The notes under the pieces are model-generated. The model made no database searches and had not been told where the DNA came from. It was given only the letters and a program-made list of their open reading frames with translations. 64,000 bases of DNA, from NCBI RefSeq assembly GCF_036226465.1, contig NZ_CP108476.1, positions 2,852,001 through 2,916,000 of the forward strand, written 5' to 3'. Origin of the DNA: Kitasatospora sp. NBC_01250 (GTDB taxonomy: Bacteria; Actinomycetota; Actinomycetes; Streptomycetales; Streptomycetaceae). How positions within the stretch are numbered: position 1 is the stretch's first letter; every line of letters starts with the position of its first letter. Shown here piece after piece: positions 50,896 to 59,300 of the stretch. The position numbers and the translations under genes were made by a program.

Positions 50896-51812
50896 CGCCG
50901 GGTCTCCGGCAGTGGCTGAACACAGGTGCGGCAGGCCGCGGAAGCGGACCAGTCCGCCTGGGCCTGCCGCTCACGCCAGAGAGCCATCAGCGGCCCGCCG
51001 AACAACTCGCCGAGGCTCGCGTCGCGCACATTGCCCACGACGTACTGCCGGTGCTGATCCTCAAGCGGCTCGACATTGCAGCACATCTTGACGTCGCCCA
51101 GGTAGTTGACGCTGATCGAGGTTGCCGTCATCAGGCACGGGGACCTGCGGGGCTCACCACTCTTCGGCACCACCGCCGTGCCGCCGCGGTCGTTGTAGGT
51201 GTCGATCGCCGGCCGGATGACCTCGGTCCTGATCCCGGTGACCGTGTCCGTCCAAGTAGCGGCCAGCCCCTGCCGGACCTCGGAGAACCGCCAGTCGAAT
51301 TCCGGGCCGTCGAGCCCGGCCAGCTTCAGCCAGCGTCGCAGCGCCTCGTACGTCGGGACCGTGGTTGCACGGTGCGGGTAGCGGGTGACTCTGATGTACT
51401 TCACGCCCTCGTCGCGCAGTTGCATCAGCAGGTCGCGCTTGAGCAGGTCGCCGTTCGTGTAGACCGAAGGCTTCGCCCGGGGCACCTCGGTCCGGACCCG
51501 GACGACTTCGCGCAGCAGCCTCGGATTGGCCAAAGGCTCGTTGTAGTTGTGGAACGCGAAGTATCCGTCGAAGCCGACGGCTCCGAGTTCGGCGGTGACC
51601 TTCGCGAACAGGCCCCAGTCCATCAGCTCTTGGTGCTTGCGCCAGACGGTCTGCCCCGTCGGGCACCAGGAGCACGAGCGGTTGCACAGCCGCGAAGTCT
51701 CGATCTCCGCATACCGCACACCCGCCAGCGGTCGGTCCGGCGGTGGGACCACCGGAAGGTGCGGGCGCACTGTCGGGATGACGGCACCGGCCAGGAAGAG
51801 CGGCTCAGCCAT
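50892..51812 (-). CDS. Radical SAM protein with SPASM-like C-terminus
   Basis: 306 aa from the ATG at 51812. The 4Fe-4S motif CNRSCSWC (Cys43, 47, 50) is canonical CxxxCxxC. FHNYNEP and YTNGDLL follow, as expected for the radical SAM barrel. Cys226, Cys244/245 and Cys294-x-x-Cys297 near the end suggest an auxiliary cluster of SPASM or twitch type, as in enzymes acting on peptides or on aminocyclitols and sugars. No precursor peptide gene is evident. It is coupled to the GHMP kinase and the mutase, so a carbohydrate-type substrate is more likely; inferred. Confidence 0.9.
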   Translation of the reverse strand: MAEPLFLAGAVIPTVRPHLPVVPPPDRPLAGVRYAEIETSRLCNRSCSWCPTGQTVWRKHQELMDWGLFAKVTAELGAVGFDGYFAFHNYNEPLANPRLLREVVRVRTEVPRAKPSVYTNGDLLKRDLLMQLRDEGVKYIRVTRYPHRATTVPTYEALRRWLKLAGLDGPEFDWRFSEVRQGLAATWTDTVTGIRTEVIRPAIDTYNDRGGTAVVPKSGEPRRSPCLMTATSISVNYLGDVKMCCNVEPLEDQHRQYVVGNVRDASLGELFGGPLMALWRERQAQADWSASAACRTCVQPLPETRR

Positions 51813-51875
51813 GGCGAGTCCTTACTCGAAGTCACGTGACGTGGTTGGCGGTTGCCCCGGCACGGGTCCGGTGGT

Positions 51876-52322
51876 TCAGGCCGCGACCCCCGGTTCTCCA
51901 TCCATCGGGCGGCCCAGCAGGATCCGGGACCAGACCGTCTTCCGGCCCTGCCGCAGCTGCCGCACCACGCCGAAGTCCTCCGAGAGCAAGCGCACCAGCA
52001 GCAGGCCCCGACCCCTCTCCCCCAGCGCCGCCGAACGCTCCCTGGGCCACAGATCGGCACGCCCGTCGACCACCTCGAGACGGCAATCGCCACGGATCTC
52101 CTGCAGCCGGACCACCACCACGGCGCCGGGCGGGCTCGCGTGTTCCACCGCGTTCGCCACCAGCTCCGAACAGACCGTCAGCACGTCGTCCACCCGCTCA
52201 CCGGTCCAGCCCCACTCCGCGAGGACTTCCCGCACCTGACGGCGGGCCAGGCCGGCCGAGCGCGGATCTGCCGCCAGCTCCAGCTGGCACCGCCGCAGCA
52301 CCGCTCTACTGATGATGTCCAC
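51876..52322 (-). CDS. Anti-sigma-type ATP-binding protein (HATPase_c, RsbW-like)
   Basis: 148 aa from the GTG at 52322 (AAGGGA 7 nt upstream); an ATG at 52373 would add 17 residues. The Bergerat fold shows CSELVANAVEHASPPGAVVVV (N-box), VVDGRADLW in place of a clear G1 and LGERGRGLLLVRLLSEDFGV (G2). Such proteins pair with WhiJ-type XRE and DUF397 genes in streptomycetes, as here across the divergent spacer. The partner sigma or anti-sigma-antagonist is unknown. It is 63 nt upstream of the radical SAM gene and may be co-transcribed with it. Confidence 0.85.
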   Translation of the reverse strand: MDIISRAVLRRCQLELAADPRSAGLARRQVREVLAEWGWTGERVDDVLTVCSELVANAVEHASPPGAVVVVRLQEIRGDCRLEVVDGRADLWPRERSAALGERGRGLLLVRLLSEDFGVVRQLRQGRKTVWSRILLGRPMDGEPGVAA

Positions 52323-52431
52323 AGTCCAGTCCCTTCGCCGATGGCCAAGGCGTAGCCCGGGCGCGGCGGTCATGTGGTGAACCAGATCCCCGGTCGCCGA
52401 CTTGGGCGCAGCACGGCCAGGGCACGGGCAA

Positions 52432-52456
52432 AGTCACTGACAGCTAGTCAGTGACT
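52432..52456. promoter_or_regulatory. Perfect palindrome, candidate operator of XRE regulator
   Basis: AGTCACTGAC then AGCTA then GTCAGTGACT, a 10-bp perfect inverted repeat, lies midway between the divergent ATPase and XRE genes. A second weaker pair (CTCAAAC at 52506, GTTTGAG at 52533) lies in an AT-rich stretch next to the XRE gene. Likely autoregulatory sites, inferred. Confidence 0.6.
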
Positions 52457-52597
52457 GCTCTGTGTCGTCACGTTGAGTGTGGCGGGCATGCACAGAAAAT
52501 TGCAACTCAAACGGTGAACCAAATTGGAAAAAGTTTGAGGGTTGAGCTGGCGCAGCCGTCCGGAGAGACTGGCAGCTGCATCGGAAGGAGGGGCTGA

Positions 52598-53452
52598 GTG
52601 GGCAAAGACCTGTCCGCCTACAAGAAGATCCGTCTCGGGGACGACCTGCGCAGCTGGCGGCTGGAGAACAGCAAGACGCTCGCCGAGGCGACAGCCGGCC
52701 TGAAGGGCTGGGATGCGGCCCGGCTCAGCAAGGTCGAACGCGCCCTACTACCGATCACGGCAGCCGACCTCGCCGAACTCCTGGACCACTGCGGGATCAC
52801 GGGCCAGGAGCGCGAGGAGATGGAGGGCCTGCTGGAGGACGGCCCGTCCAGGCGCTGGTGGCGCGACTTCAACGACACGATCACCGCTGCGTACGCCGAG
52901 TATCTCGGCCTCGAAGCCGAAGCGGCGCACATGATGGAGTACTTCCCTACCGGGTTTCCCGGCATGGTTCAGACCGAGGGCTACGCCAACGAGATGATCG
53001 CGGCGGGGCTCGACAGCCCGGGCGAGGAGCAGATCGAGGCTGCGACCGAAGTTCGAATGCTCCGTCAACGCAGGCTGACCGAGGAACCGATCCTCACTGT
53101 CGAGGCGTACTTCGGAGAAGTCACGCTCTTGATCGCAGGCGACCAGGAGGTCCTGGCCGAACAGATCAGGCACGCCATCAAGGTGGCCCGGTACCCGAAC
53201 GTGACACTGCGGATGATCCCGTTGAGTGCCGGTCGGCCGGCGGTCCTGGCCTCGGGCGTCACGCTTCTGCGGTTCCCGCAAGGGGCAGATGCGGAGTTCG
53301 TCTTCATCGAGGCGGTGGGCGGTATGCTCCCGCGTAGGTCGGGACGCGATGTGCGGCGAGCCGAGCGGGCCTTCAACCGCGTGAAGCGGTACGCGTTGTC
53401 GCCGGAGGACACCATCACAGCTCTTGAGCGCAAGTTGGAAGAGATCACATGA
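52598..53452 (+). CDS. XRE-family regulator with DUF5753-type domain (WhiJ-like)
   Basis: 284 aa from the GTG at 52598 with GGAGGGG upstream. The N-terminal helix-turn-helix (about 15-70: LGDDLRSWRLENSKTLAEA... WDAARLSKVERA) is followed by the conserved C-terminal domain (YLGLEAEAAHMMEYFPTGFPGMVQTEGYA, VTLRMIPLSAGRPAV, FIEAVGGM, F..VKRYALSPEDT), the DUF5753 form. WhiJ and relatives regulate development and antibiotic production. Its stop overlaps the DUF397 start (ATGA). Confidence 0.93.
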   Translation: MGKDLSAYKKIRLGDDLRSWRLENSKTLAEATAGLKGWDAARLSKVERALLPITAADLAELLDHCGITGQEREEMEGLLEDGPSRRWWRDFNDTITAAYAEYLGLEAEAAHMMEYFPTGFPGMVQTEGYANEMIAAGLDSPGEEQIEAATEVRMLRQRRLTEEPILTVEAYFGEVTLLIAGDQEVLAEQIRHAIKVARYPNVTLRMIPLSAGRPAVLASGVTLLRFPQGADAEFVFIEAVGGMLPRRSGRDVRRAERAFNRVKRYALSPEDTITALERKLEEIT

Positions 53453-53682
53453 GCGAGCAGCACGACCCCTACGACCACGACCCCTCCGAGGCCGACTGGG
53501 GCAAGTCCCCGTTCTCCGGGGACGGCAGCGGCAACTGCGTTCTCAGTGCTCGGTTTCCGAACGGGGACATCTGGCTCGGCGACGACAAGGACCTGACCAG
53601 GCCGCACCTCGCCTTCCGCCGTGACGAGTGGGCCGCCGTCGTGGCCGCCATCGAGGCGCGCGACCCGCGGTTCACGCCGTAG
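53449..53682 (+). CDS. DUF397 small protein
   Basis: 77 aa. The core GDGSGNCVLSARFPNGDIWLGDDKD then LAFRRDEWAAVVAAIEA matches the DUF397 pattern (W.KS.fS...g.CVEVA...). It is the standard partner of WhiJ-like regulators, possibly modulating their DNA binding. Translationally coupled by a 4-nt overlap. Confidence 0.92.
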   Translation: MSEQHDPYDHDPSEADWGKSPFSGDGSGNCVLSARFPNGDIWLGDDKDLTRPHLAFRRDEWAAVVAAIEARDPRFTP

Positions 53683-53690
53683 CGACCAGA

Positions 53691-53743
53691 GCGGGAAGGC
53701 CCCGGCCCCCTCTGGGTATCCCAGGGGGCCGGGGCCTTCCCGC
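53691..53743. terminator. Very strong hairpin between DUF397 and esterase genes
   Basis: 24-bp inverted repeat with a 2-nt bulge (GCGGGAAGGCCCCGGCCCC... and its complement) and a 3-nt TAT loop, between convergent genes. Confidence 0.9.
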
Positions 53744-53754
53744 TGTTCGGCCGT

Positions 53755-54834
53755 TCAGCTGTCGCTCTGGGGGCCGGTGAGGTTCTTGGTGAGCCACTGG
53801 AGGGACATCGGGATCAGCTTCTCGAAGTCCGTGGTGAGGTGCTTGCCGCCCGGCTCCTCGTAGTACTCGACGGTGGTCGGGGCGGCGGCGCTGGCGACCC
53901 ACTTCTTGACCACGCCGACCTCGTAGGCGCTGCCGCCGCCGGCGGTGGCGAGCATCTTGACGTCGGCCTTGCTGGTGGAGATCAGCTTGTCGGGGCTGTT
54001 GGCGGCCTGCTCGGCCTCGTGGCCCTTCCAGAGGGTGGAGTCCGCCTTGAAGTCGCCGTCGATCGGCACGGCGGCCTTGTAGAGGTCGGGGTGCTGCATG
54101 GCCAGCTTGGCGCTGCAGTCGGCGCCGCTGGAGGCGCCCATCAGGCCCCAGCTGTCGCGGCCCTTGAGGGTGCGGAAGTTGGCGTGCACGAAGTCCGGGA
54201 TGTCCTGGGACAGCCAGGTGCCCATCTTGGGCTGGCCGGGGATGTCCGAGCAGTCGAAGGACTTGTGCTCGTCGCTGGTCAGGTTCTGCACCGGCATGAT
54301 CATGATGAAGGGGTGCGCCTGCTGCTGCTGGGAGAGCTGGGCGTCGATCTCCTCGATCGGCAGCTGCTTCTCGTCCGTCCAGGTGTTGTAGCCGTTGCTC
54401 TGACCGCCCGCGAAGAGGGTGAGCACGGGGAAGCCGAACTTGGCGTACTTCGGGTCGTTGTACTGCGGCGGCAGCCAGACCCAGACACGGCCGGAGACGC
54501 CGGACTTCTGGCCCGCCAGGGTGGTCACCATGATCGGGCCGGCCTTGGTGTCATGGTCCTTCTTCAGGTCGGCGGCCGGGCCGGTCGGCATCACGACCTT
54601 GCCGTCCGCCGGCGGCGCGCTGCTCGCCGGGGCGCCCGGGGTGGCGGCCGGGCTGCCGGCGGGCGGGGTGGCCACTGCTGCCGCGTTGCCGCCCGGCTTG
54701 GGCGCGGCGGCCGGTTTGCTGCTGCCACTGCTGCAGGCGGCCAGCGCGGCGGACAGTGCGAGCGCAGTGATACCGACCAGGACGGCGCGGGTGCGGGTGG
54801 GCTGCGACTGCGGCTGCGACTGCTGCGGCTGCAC
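53755..54834 (-). CDS. Secreted esterase-like lipoprotein (alpha/beta hydrolase, esterase D/Ag85 type)
   Basis: 359 aa from the GTG at 54834 (GGAGAG 8 nt upstream). The lipoprotein signal is RAVLVGITALALSAALAAC with lipobox LAAC, followed by a Ser/Ala/Pro linker. The hydrolase domain has GRVWVWLPPQY, FPVLTLFAGG and the nucleophile elbow GASSG near residue 230, with a candidate His in PGGKHLTTDF near the C-terminus. It resembles the putative esterase (PF00756) family, which includes mycolyltransferases. Substrate unknown. It follows the mycosin gene on the same strand after a 215-bp gap. Confidence 0.85.
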   Translation of the reverse strand: MQPQQSQPQSQPTRTRAVLVGITALALSAALAACSSGSSKPAAAPKPGGNAAAVATPPAGSPAATPGAPASSAPPADGKVVMPTGPAADLKKDHDTKAGPIMVTTLAGQKSGVSGRVWVWLPPQYNDPKYAKFGFPVLTLFAGGQSNGYNTWTDEKQLPIEEIDAQLSQQQQAHPFIMIMPVQNLTSDEHKSFDCSDIPGQPKMGTWLSQDIPDFVHANFRTLKGRDSWGLMGASSGADCSAKLAMQHPDLYKAAVPIDGDFKADSTLWKGHEAEQAANSPDKLISTSKADVKMLATAGGGSAYEVGVVKKWVASAAAPTTVEYYEEPGGKHLTTDFEKLIPMSLQWLTKNLTGPQSDS

Positions 54835-55049
54835 GGTGGAACTCTCCGATCGATAGCACGCCCGGCCGGACGGATCCGGGCGGTGGCCCCCGAGTGGGGC
54901 GGGAGGTCGCGAGCAGTGAGCCGGTGGACCGGCGGCGGGCTGCCGGGTTGCACTCCTCCCGACCTCGGGACGGCGCACCTGCTCCGGCTGGAGCGGGACG
55001 CCGTCCTGGAGGTAGGACGCTGGATCAACCCTGACAGTTTCCTGAATGA

Positions 55050-56357
55050 CTAACCGAACTCGCGTTGCGTCCCGCGCTGCGGCGGCTGCCAGCCGCGGGC
55101 GCGGCCCCGGGGGACGACGACGGCGGCCAGGGCGGCCAGGGCGATCACCGCGAGGGCGGCCAGGGCCACGGTGACCGCGGTGCTCGGGGCGCTGGAGGCC
55201 GGGCGGGCCGGGGGCATGGCGAGCTTGGCGGCCCGGACGGTCGGGGCGGCGCCGGAGGGGGTGGGGAGGACGGTGGTGACGGCGGCCACCGGGTCCACCG
55301 AGCCGTAGCCGAACTGCGGGTCCGGCAGGGCGCCGCCCAGGCGGTAGGCGGTGGCCTCCAGGCGGTGGGCGAGCTGGGCCTCGGTCTGGTCGGGCCGGTA
55401 GGAGAGCGCCAGCGCGGCGGAGCCCGCCACGAAGGCCGTCGCGAAGCTGGCGCCCGCGCCCGTGTAGTAGCCGCTGCCGGCCGGGCCGACGCTCATCACG
55501 GCGTCGCCCGGGGCGGCGAGGTCGACCCGGCCGCCGACCGGGGTGCTGCCCTGGGTGAGGGTGCCTCCCGGGCCGAGGTCGCGGACGGCGAGGACCTCCG
55601 GGTAGGCGGCCGGGTAGACGGGCGCGGGGGGCGGCGGCGAGGAGCCGTCCTGGGTCTGGGGCACCGTGTCGACCGCCGCCGGGGCCACGATCAGCGCGCC
55701 CTTGCCCACCGCGTCGTGCACGGCCGCCGCGAGCGCGTCGCTGCCGCCCGGCAGGGTGACGCCCACGTCGATCACCCGGGCGCCCTTGTCGCTGGCGGCC
55801 CTGATGCCCTTGGCGAGCAGGTCGGGGCTGCTGGCGCCGGTGTTGTCGGTGACGCCGACCGCGAGGATCCGGGCCCCGGGCGCCAGGCCCGCGAAGCCCG
55901 TGCCACCGCGGGGAGCGGCGGCGATCAGGCCGGCCAGGAAGCTGCCGTGGCCCACGCAGTCGTGCGCCGGGTCGCCGCCGCCGGGCAGCTTCGGGGCGTC
56001 GTCGAGCCGGCCGGAGAGCAGCCCGGCGCCGTCGCTCACCCCGGAGCCGAGCACCGCGACCGTGACGCCCGCGCCCTGGCTCAGCTGCCAGGCCTGGTCG
56101 GGCCGCAGGAAGGTCTGCGGCCAGGGCGTGGCCTGGGTGTTCTTGGTCGACGGGGTCAGGCAGGAGGGGGCCTGTCCGTTCTGGGAGGTGAGCAGCTGGG
56201 TGACGCCGGGCAGGGTGTCGTCCGAGGAGGCGGAGGAGGAGCCGGAGCCGGACGGCGAGGGCGAGGCCCCCGGTCCGCTGGCCAGCGCCGCGCCGGTGGG
56301 CAGCAGCAGGGCGCCGGCCAGCACGGCGACGGTCGCCACCCGGCGTCCCCGCCTCAC
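55050..56357 (-). CDS. Mycosin-like subtilase, probably catalytically degenerate
   Basis: 435 aa from the GTG at 56357, overlapping the AAA+ stop by 4 nt (GTGA). It has a signal peptide (RRVATVAVLAGALLLPTGAA), mycosin-type N-terminal extension with Cys66, an S8 domain, and a C-terminal membrane span (STAVTVALAALAVIALAAL) with a basic tail: the MycP layout. The catalytic His (DCVGHGS, His137) and Ser (GASFATAF, Ser304) are present. The Asp motif normally DTGV reads GSGV (Gly104), and the oxyanion Asn region reads APAAVD. It may therefore be a structural rather than proteolytic component of a type VII system. Confidence 0.88.
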   Translation of the reverse strand: MRRGRRVATVAVLAGALLLPTGAALASGPGASPSPSGSGSSSASSDDTLPGVTQLLTSQNGQAPSCLTPSTKNTQATPWPQTFLRPDQAWQLSQGAGVTVAVLGSGVSDGAGLLSGRLDDAPKLPGGGDPAHDCVGHGSFLAGLIAAAPRGGTGFAGLAPGARILAVGVTDNTGASSPDLLAKGIRAASDKGARVIDVGVTLPGGSDALAAAVHDAVGKGALIVAPAAVDTVPQTQDGSSPPPPAPVYPAAYPEVLAVRDLGPGGTLTQGSTPVGGRVDLAAPGDAVMSVGPAGSGYYTGAGASFATAFVAGSAALALSYRPDQTEAQLAHRLEATAYRLGGALPDPQFGYGSVDPVAAVTTVLPTPSGAAPTVRAAKLAMPPARPASSAPSTAVTVALAALAVIALAALAAVVVPRGRARGWQPPQRGTQREFG

Positions 56358-59300
56358 GCGAGGCTGCCGATCCGCTGGGCCGGGATGTCCTGCGGCAGCA
56401 GCAGGCTCAGCTCGGCCAGGTCCGAGACGTCCAGCTTGGCCAGGCGCCCGGCCTGGCGGGTGATCATCGCCTCCAGGGTCTGCCGGGCGAACCGGCCGTT
56501 GCCGAAGGTGCGGTCGCGCGCGACGGACTGGAACATCGCGAGGAGCGCGGCGATGGTCTCCGGTGCGCAGTGGTAGCCGGCCTTCTCGGCCTGCAGGCGC
56601 ACGATGGTGACCAGTTCCTCGTCCGAGTAGTGCGCGAAGGTGATCTCCCGGGAGAACCGGGAGGCCAGGCCCGGGTTGGAGGCCAGGAAGCCCTGCATCT
56701 CCTCCTGGTAGCCGGCCACGATCACCACCACCTCGTCGCGGTGGTCCTCCATCAGCTTCATCAGGGTGTCGACGGCCTCCTGGCCGAAGTCGCCGCCGCC
56801 GCCCGAGCGCGGGGTCAGGGTGTAGGCCTCGTCGATGAAGAGCACGCCGCCGCGGGCCTTGTCGAAGACCTCCTTGGTCAGCTGGGCGGTGTGGCCGATG
56901 TAGCGGCCGACCAGGTCGGCGCGGGCCGTCTCGATCAGCTGGCCGGTCGGCAGCACGCCCAGCTCGGCCAGCAGCTGGCCGTAGAGGCGGGCCACCGTGG
57001 TCTTGCCGGTGCCGGGCGGGCCGGAGAAGACCACGTGGTGGCTGATCTGCGGGGCGGGCAGCCCGGCCTCCACCCGGCGGCGGGTCTGCTGGGTGAGGTT
57101 GACCAGGTCCTCGACCTGCTCCTTGGCCTCGCTGAGCCCGACCATGTCGCGCAACTGGTCGAGCAGGCCCGGACCTTCGGGCTCCTGCTCCGCGCCGTTG
57201 GCCTTCGCCAGTGCGGCGGCGGCCAGCTCGCCGACGTCCTCGGGGAGCAGCAGCGCCATGGCGGCGTTGTCGAAGCTCTCCAGCGTGGCGAGCCGGGAGG
57301 CCTGGCGGTCCACCATCTCCTCGAAGACCTTGCGGGCCGCGCGCCCGTTGCCGAAGTCGGCGCCGCGCGGCACCGCCTCGAAGTGCAGGACGAGCGCTTC
57401 GCGGGTGCCCTCGGCGAGTTCGTAGCCGTGGCCGGTGGCCGCCATCTCCACGATGGTGGCCAGCTCCTCGACGCTGTAGTTCTCGAACTCGATGGTGCGG
57501 CTGAACCGGGAGGCCAGGCCCGGGTTGGAGGCCAGGAACTCCTGGATCTCCTCCTGGTAGCCGGCCACGATCACCACCAGGTCGTCCCGGTGGTCCTCCA
57601 TCAGCTTGACCAGGGTGTCGATCGCCTCCCGGCCGAAGTCGGGGCCGGTGCCGCCGTTGGAGCCGGCCGACAGGGTGTAGGCCTCGTCGATGAAGAGCAC
57701 CCCGCCGAACGCCTCCTTGACCACCTCGGTGGTCTTCAGCGCGGTGCCGCCGATGATCGAGGCGACCAGGTCGGCGCGGGCCACCTCGACCAGGTGGCCG
57801 CTGCGCAGCACGCCCAGCTCGGCCAGGATCGCGCCGTAGAGGCGGGCCACGGTGGTCTTGCCGGTGCCGGGCGGGCCCGCGAAGACCAGGTGGCGGCTCA
57901 TCGGCAGCGCCGGCATGCCGGCCTGCTCGCGGCGCTTGGCCAGCTTGTTGAGGTTGACCAGGGTCGCGACCTGCTCCTTGACGCCCTCCAGGCCGACCAG
58001 GGTCTGCAGCACGGCCTGCGGTCCGCGTACCTCGGCGGGGGCGGCGGCCTGCTGGTGCTGCTCCCCGGACGGGTCGTCGCTCCCGCCCGGGCCGCCGGCG
58101 GTCGGGGCGGCGGTGGCGGTGCCGTGCGCGTCCGGCGAGCGGTTGTCGCGGCTGTCCAGGTTCTCCACCGCGAGGCGGTCGCTCGGCTCGCTCTGGCGCA
58201 GCCCGGCGCCCTGGTTCTCGGCGACCAGGCAGTCGGTGAGCCGGACCGCCTCGGTGGTCTCCACCCGGGCGCCGTCCACCGTGTTGTCGGTCAGCCGGCA
58301 GTCCGTCAGGGTGGCCCGGGAGCCGGCCTGCAGGTGCAGGCCGTGCCGACGGTTGGCGCGCAGCCGGCACCTGGTCGCCGTCAGCTCGCCGCCCCGCTCG
58401 ACGCTGACGCCGTCGTAGGAGTTGTCGGCGCTCTCGCAGTCGCGCAGGGTGGCGATCCCGTCGTCGCCGATCACGATCCCGCCGGCGCCGCTGCCGCGCA
58501 CGGTGCAGCTGCCGAGGTAGCTGTTGCCGCCCTCGGCGATCCACACGCCCGCCCGGCCCGCGTCGACCACGGTGGCGTCCTCCAGCCGGCCGCGCCCGTC
58601 GCGCAGCACGGCCACGCCGTGGCCGGTCGCACCGTTCACCGTGATCCGGCGCAGCAGCGGGTTGGCGCCCTCGCGCACCACGACCCCGTTGCCCGAGGCG
58701 TCGTACACCTCCAGACGGTCGAACTCGGCGCTGCTCTCCCCGGTCAGCTCGACGCCGTCGGACCCGCTGTCGCGCACCACCGCGCGCACCAGCGAGGGGC
58801 CGGCCGACTCCCCGACGTGGATGCCGACCTGGGCGGCGCCGATCACCTCGCAGTCCTCGAAGGTGCCCCGGGCGCGGCCGGCGATGTGCAGGCCGTGGCC
58901 CTGGGTGCGCACCGCGCGGCAGCGGCGCAGCAGCGGGTCGGTGCCGTTGGCGAGGGCGATGCCGTGGCCGCGCACCCCGGTGACGGTGACCTCCTCCAGC
59001 ACCACCTGGGCGGTGGAGCTGAGGTAGACGCCCAGCGCGCTGTCCCGGATCTCGGTGCGCAGCAGGCGCGTGGTGCTGTTCTCCTCCAGCGCGACGGCCG
59101 GCTTGTCGGTGGCCGAGATCTCGCAGTCCTCGATCACCCCGCGGGACTCGCCGTTGGCGCAGATGCCGTTGCCGCGCGCGTCGCGCATCACGCAGCGCCG
59201 CACGGTGGGGTTGGCCCGCTCGCCGATCACCAGGGCGGAGGTGCCCAGGTGCTCGATCACGCTGTCCTCGATCACGCTGGTGCCGCTGGAGGTCTCCACC

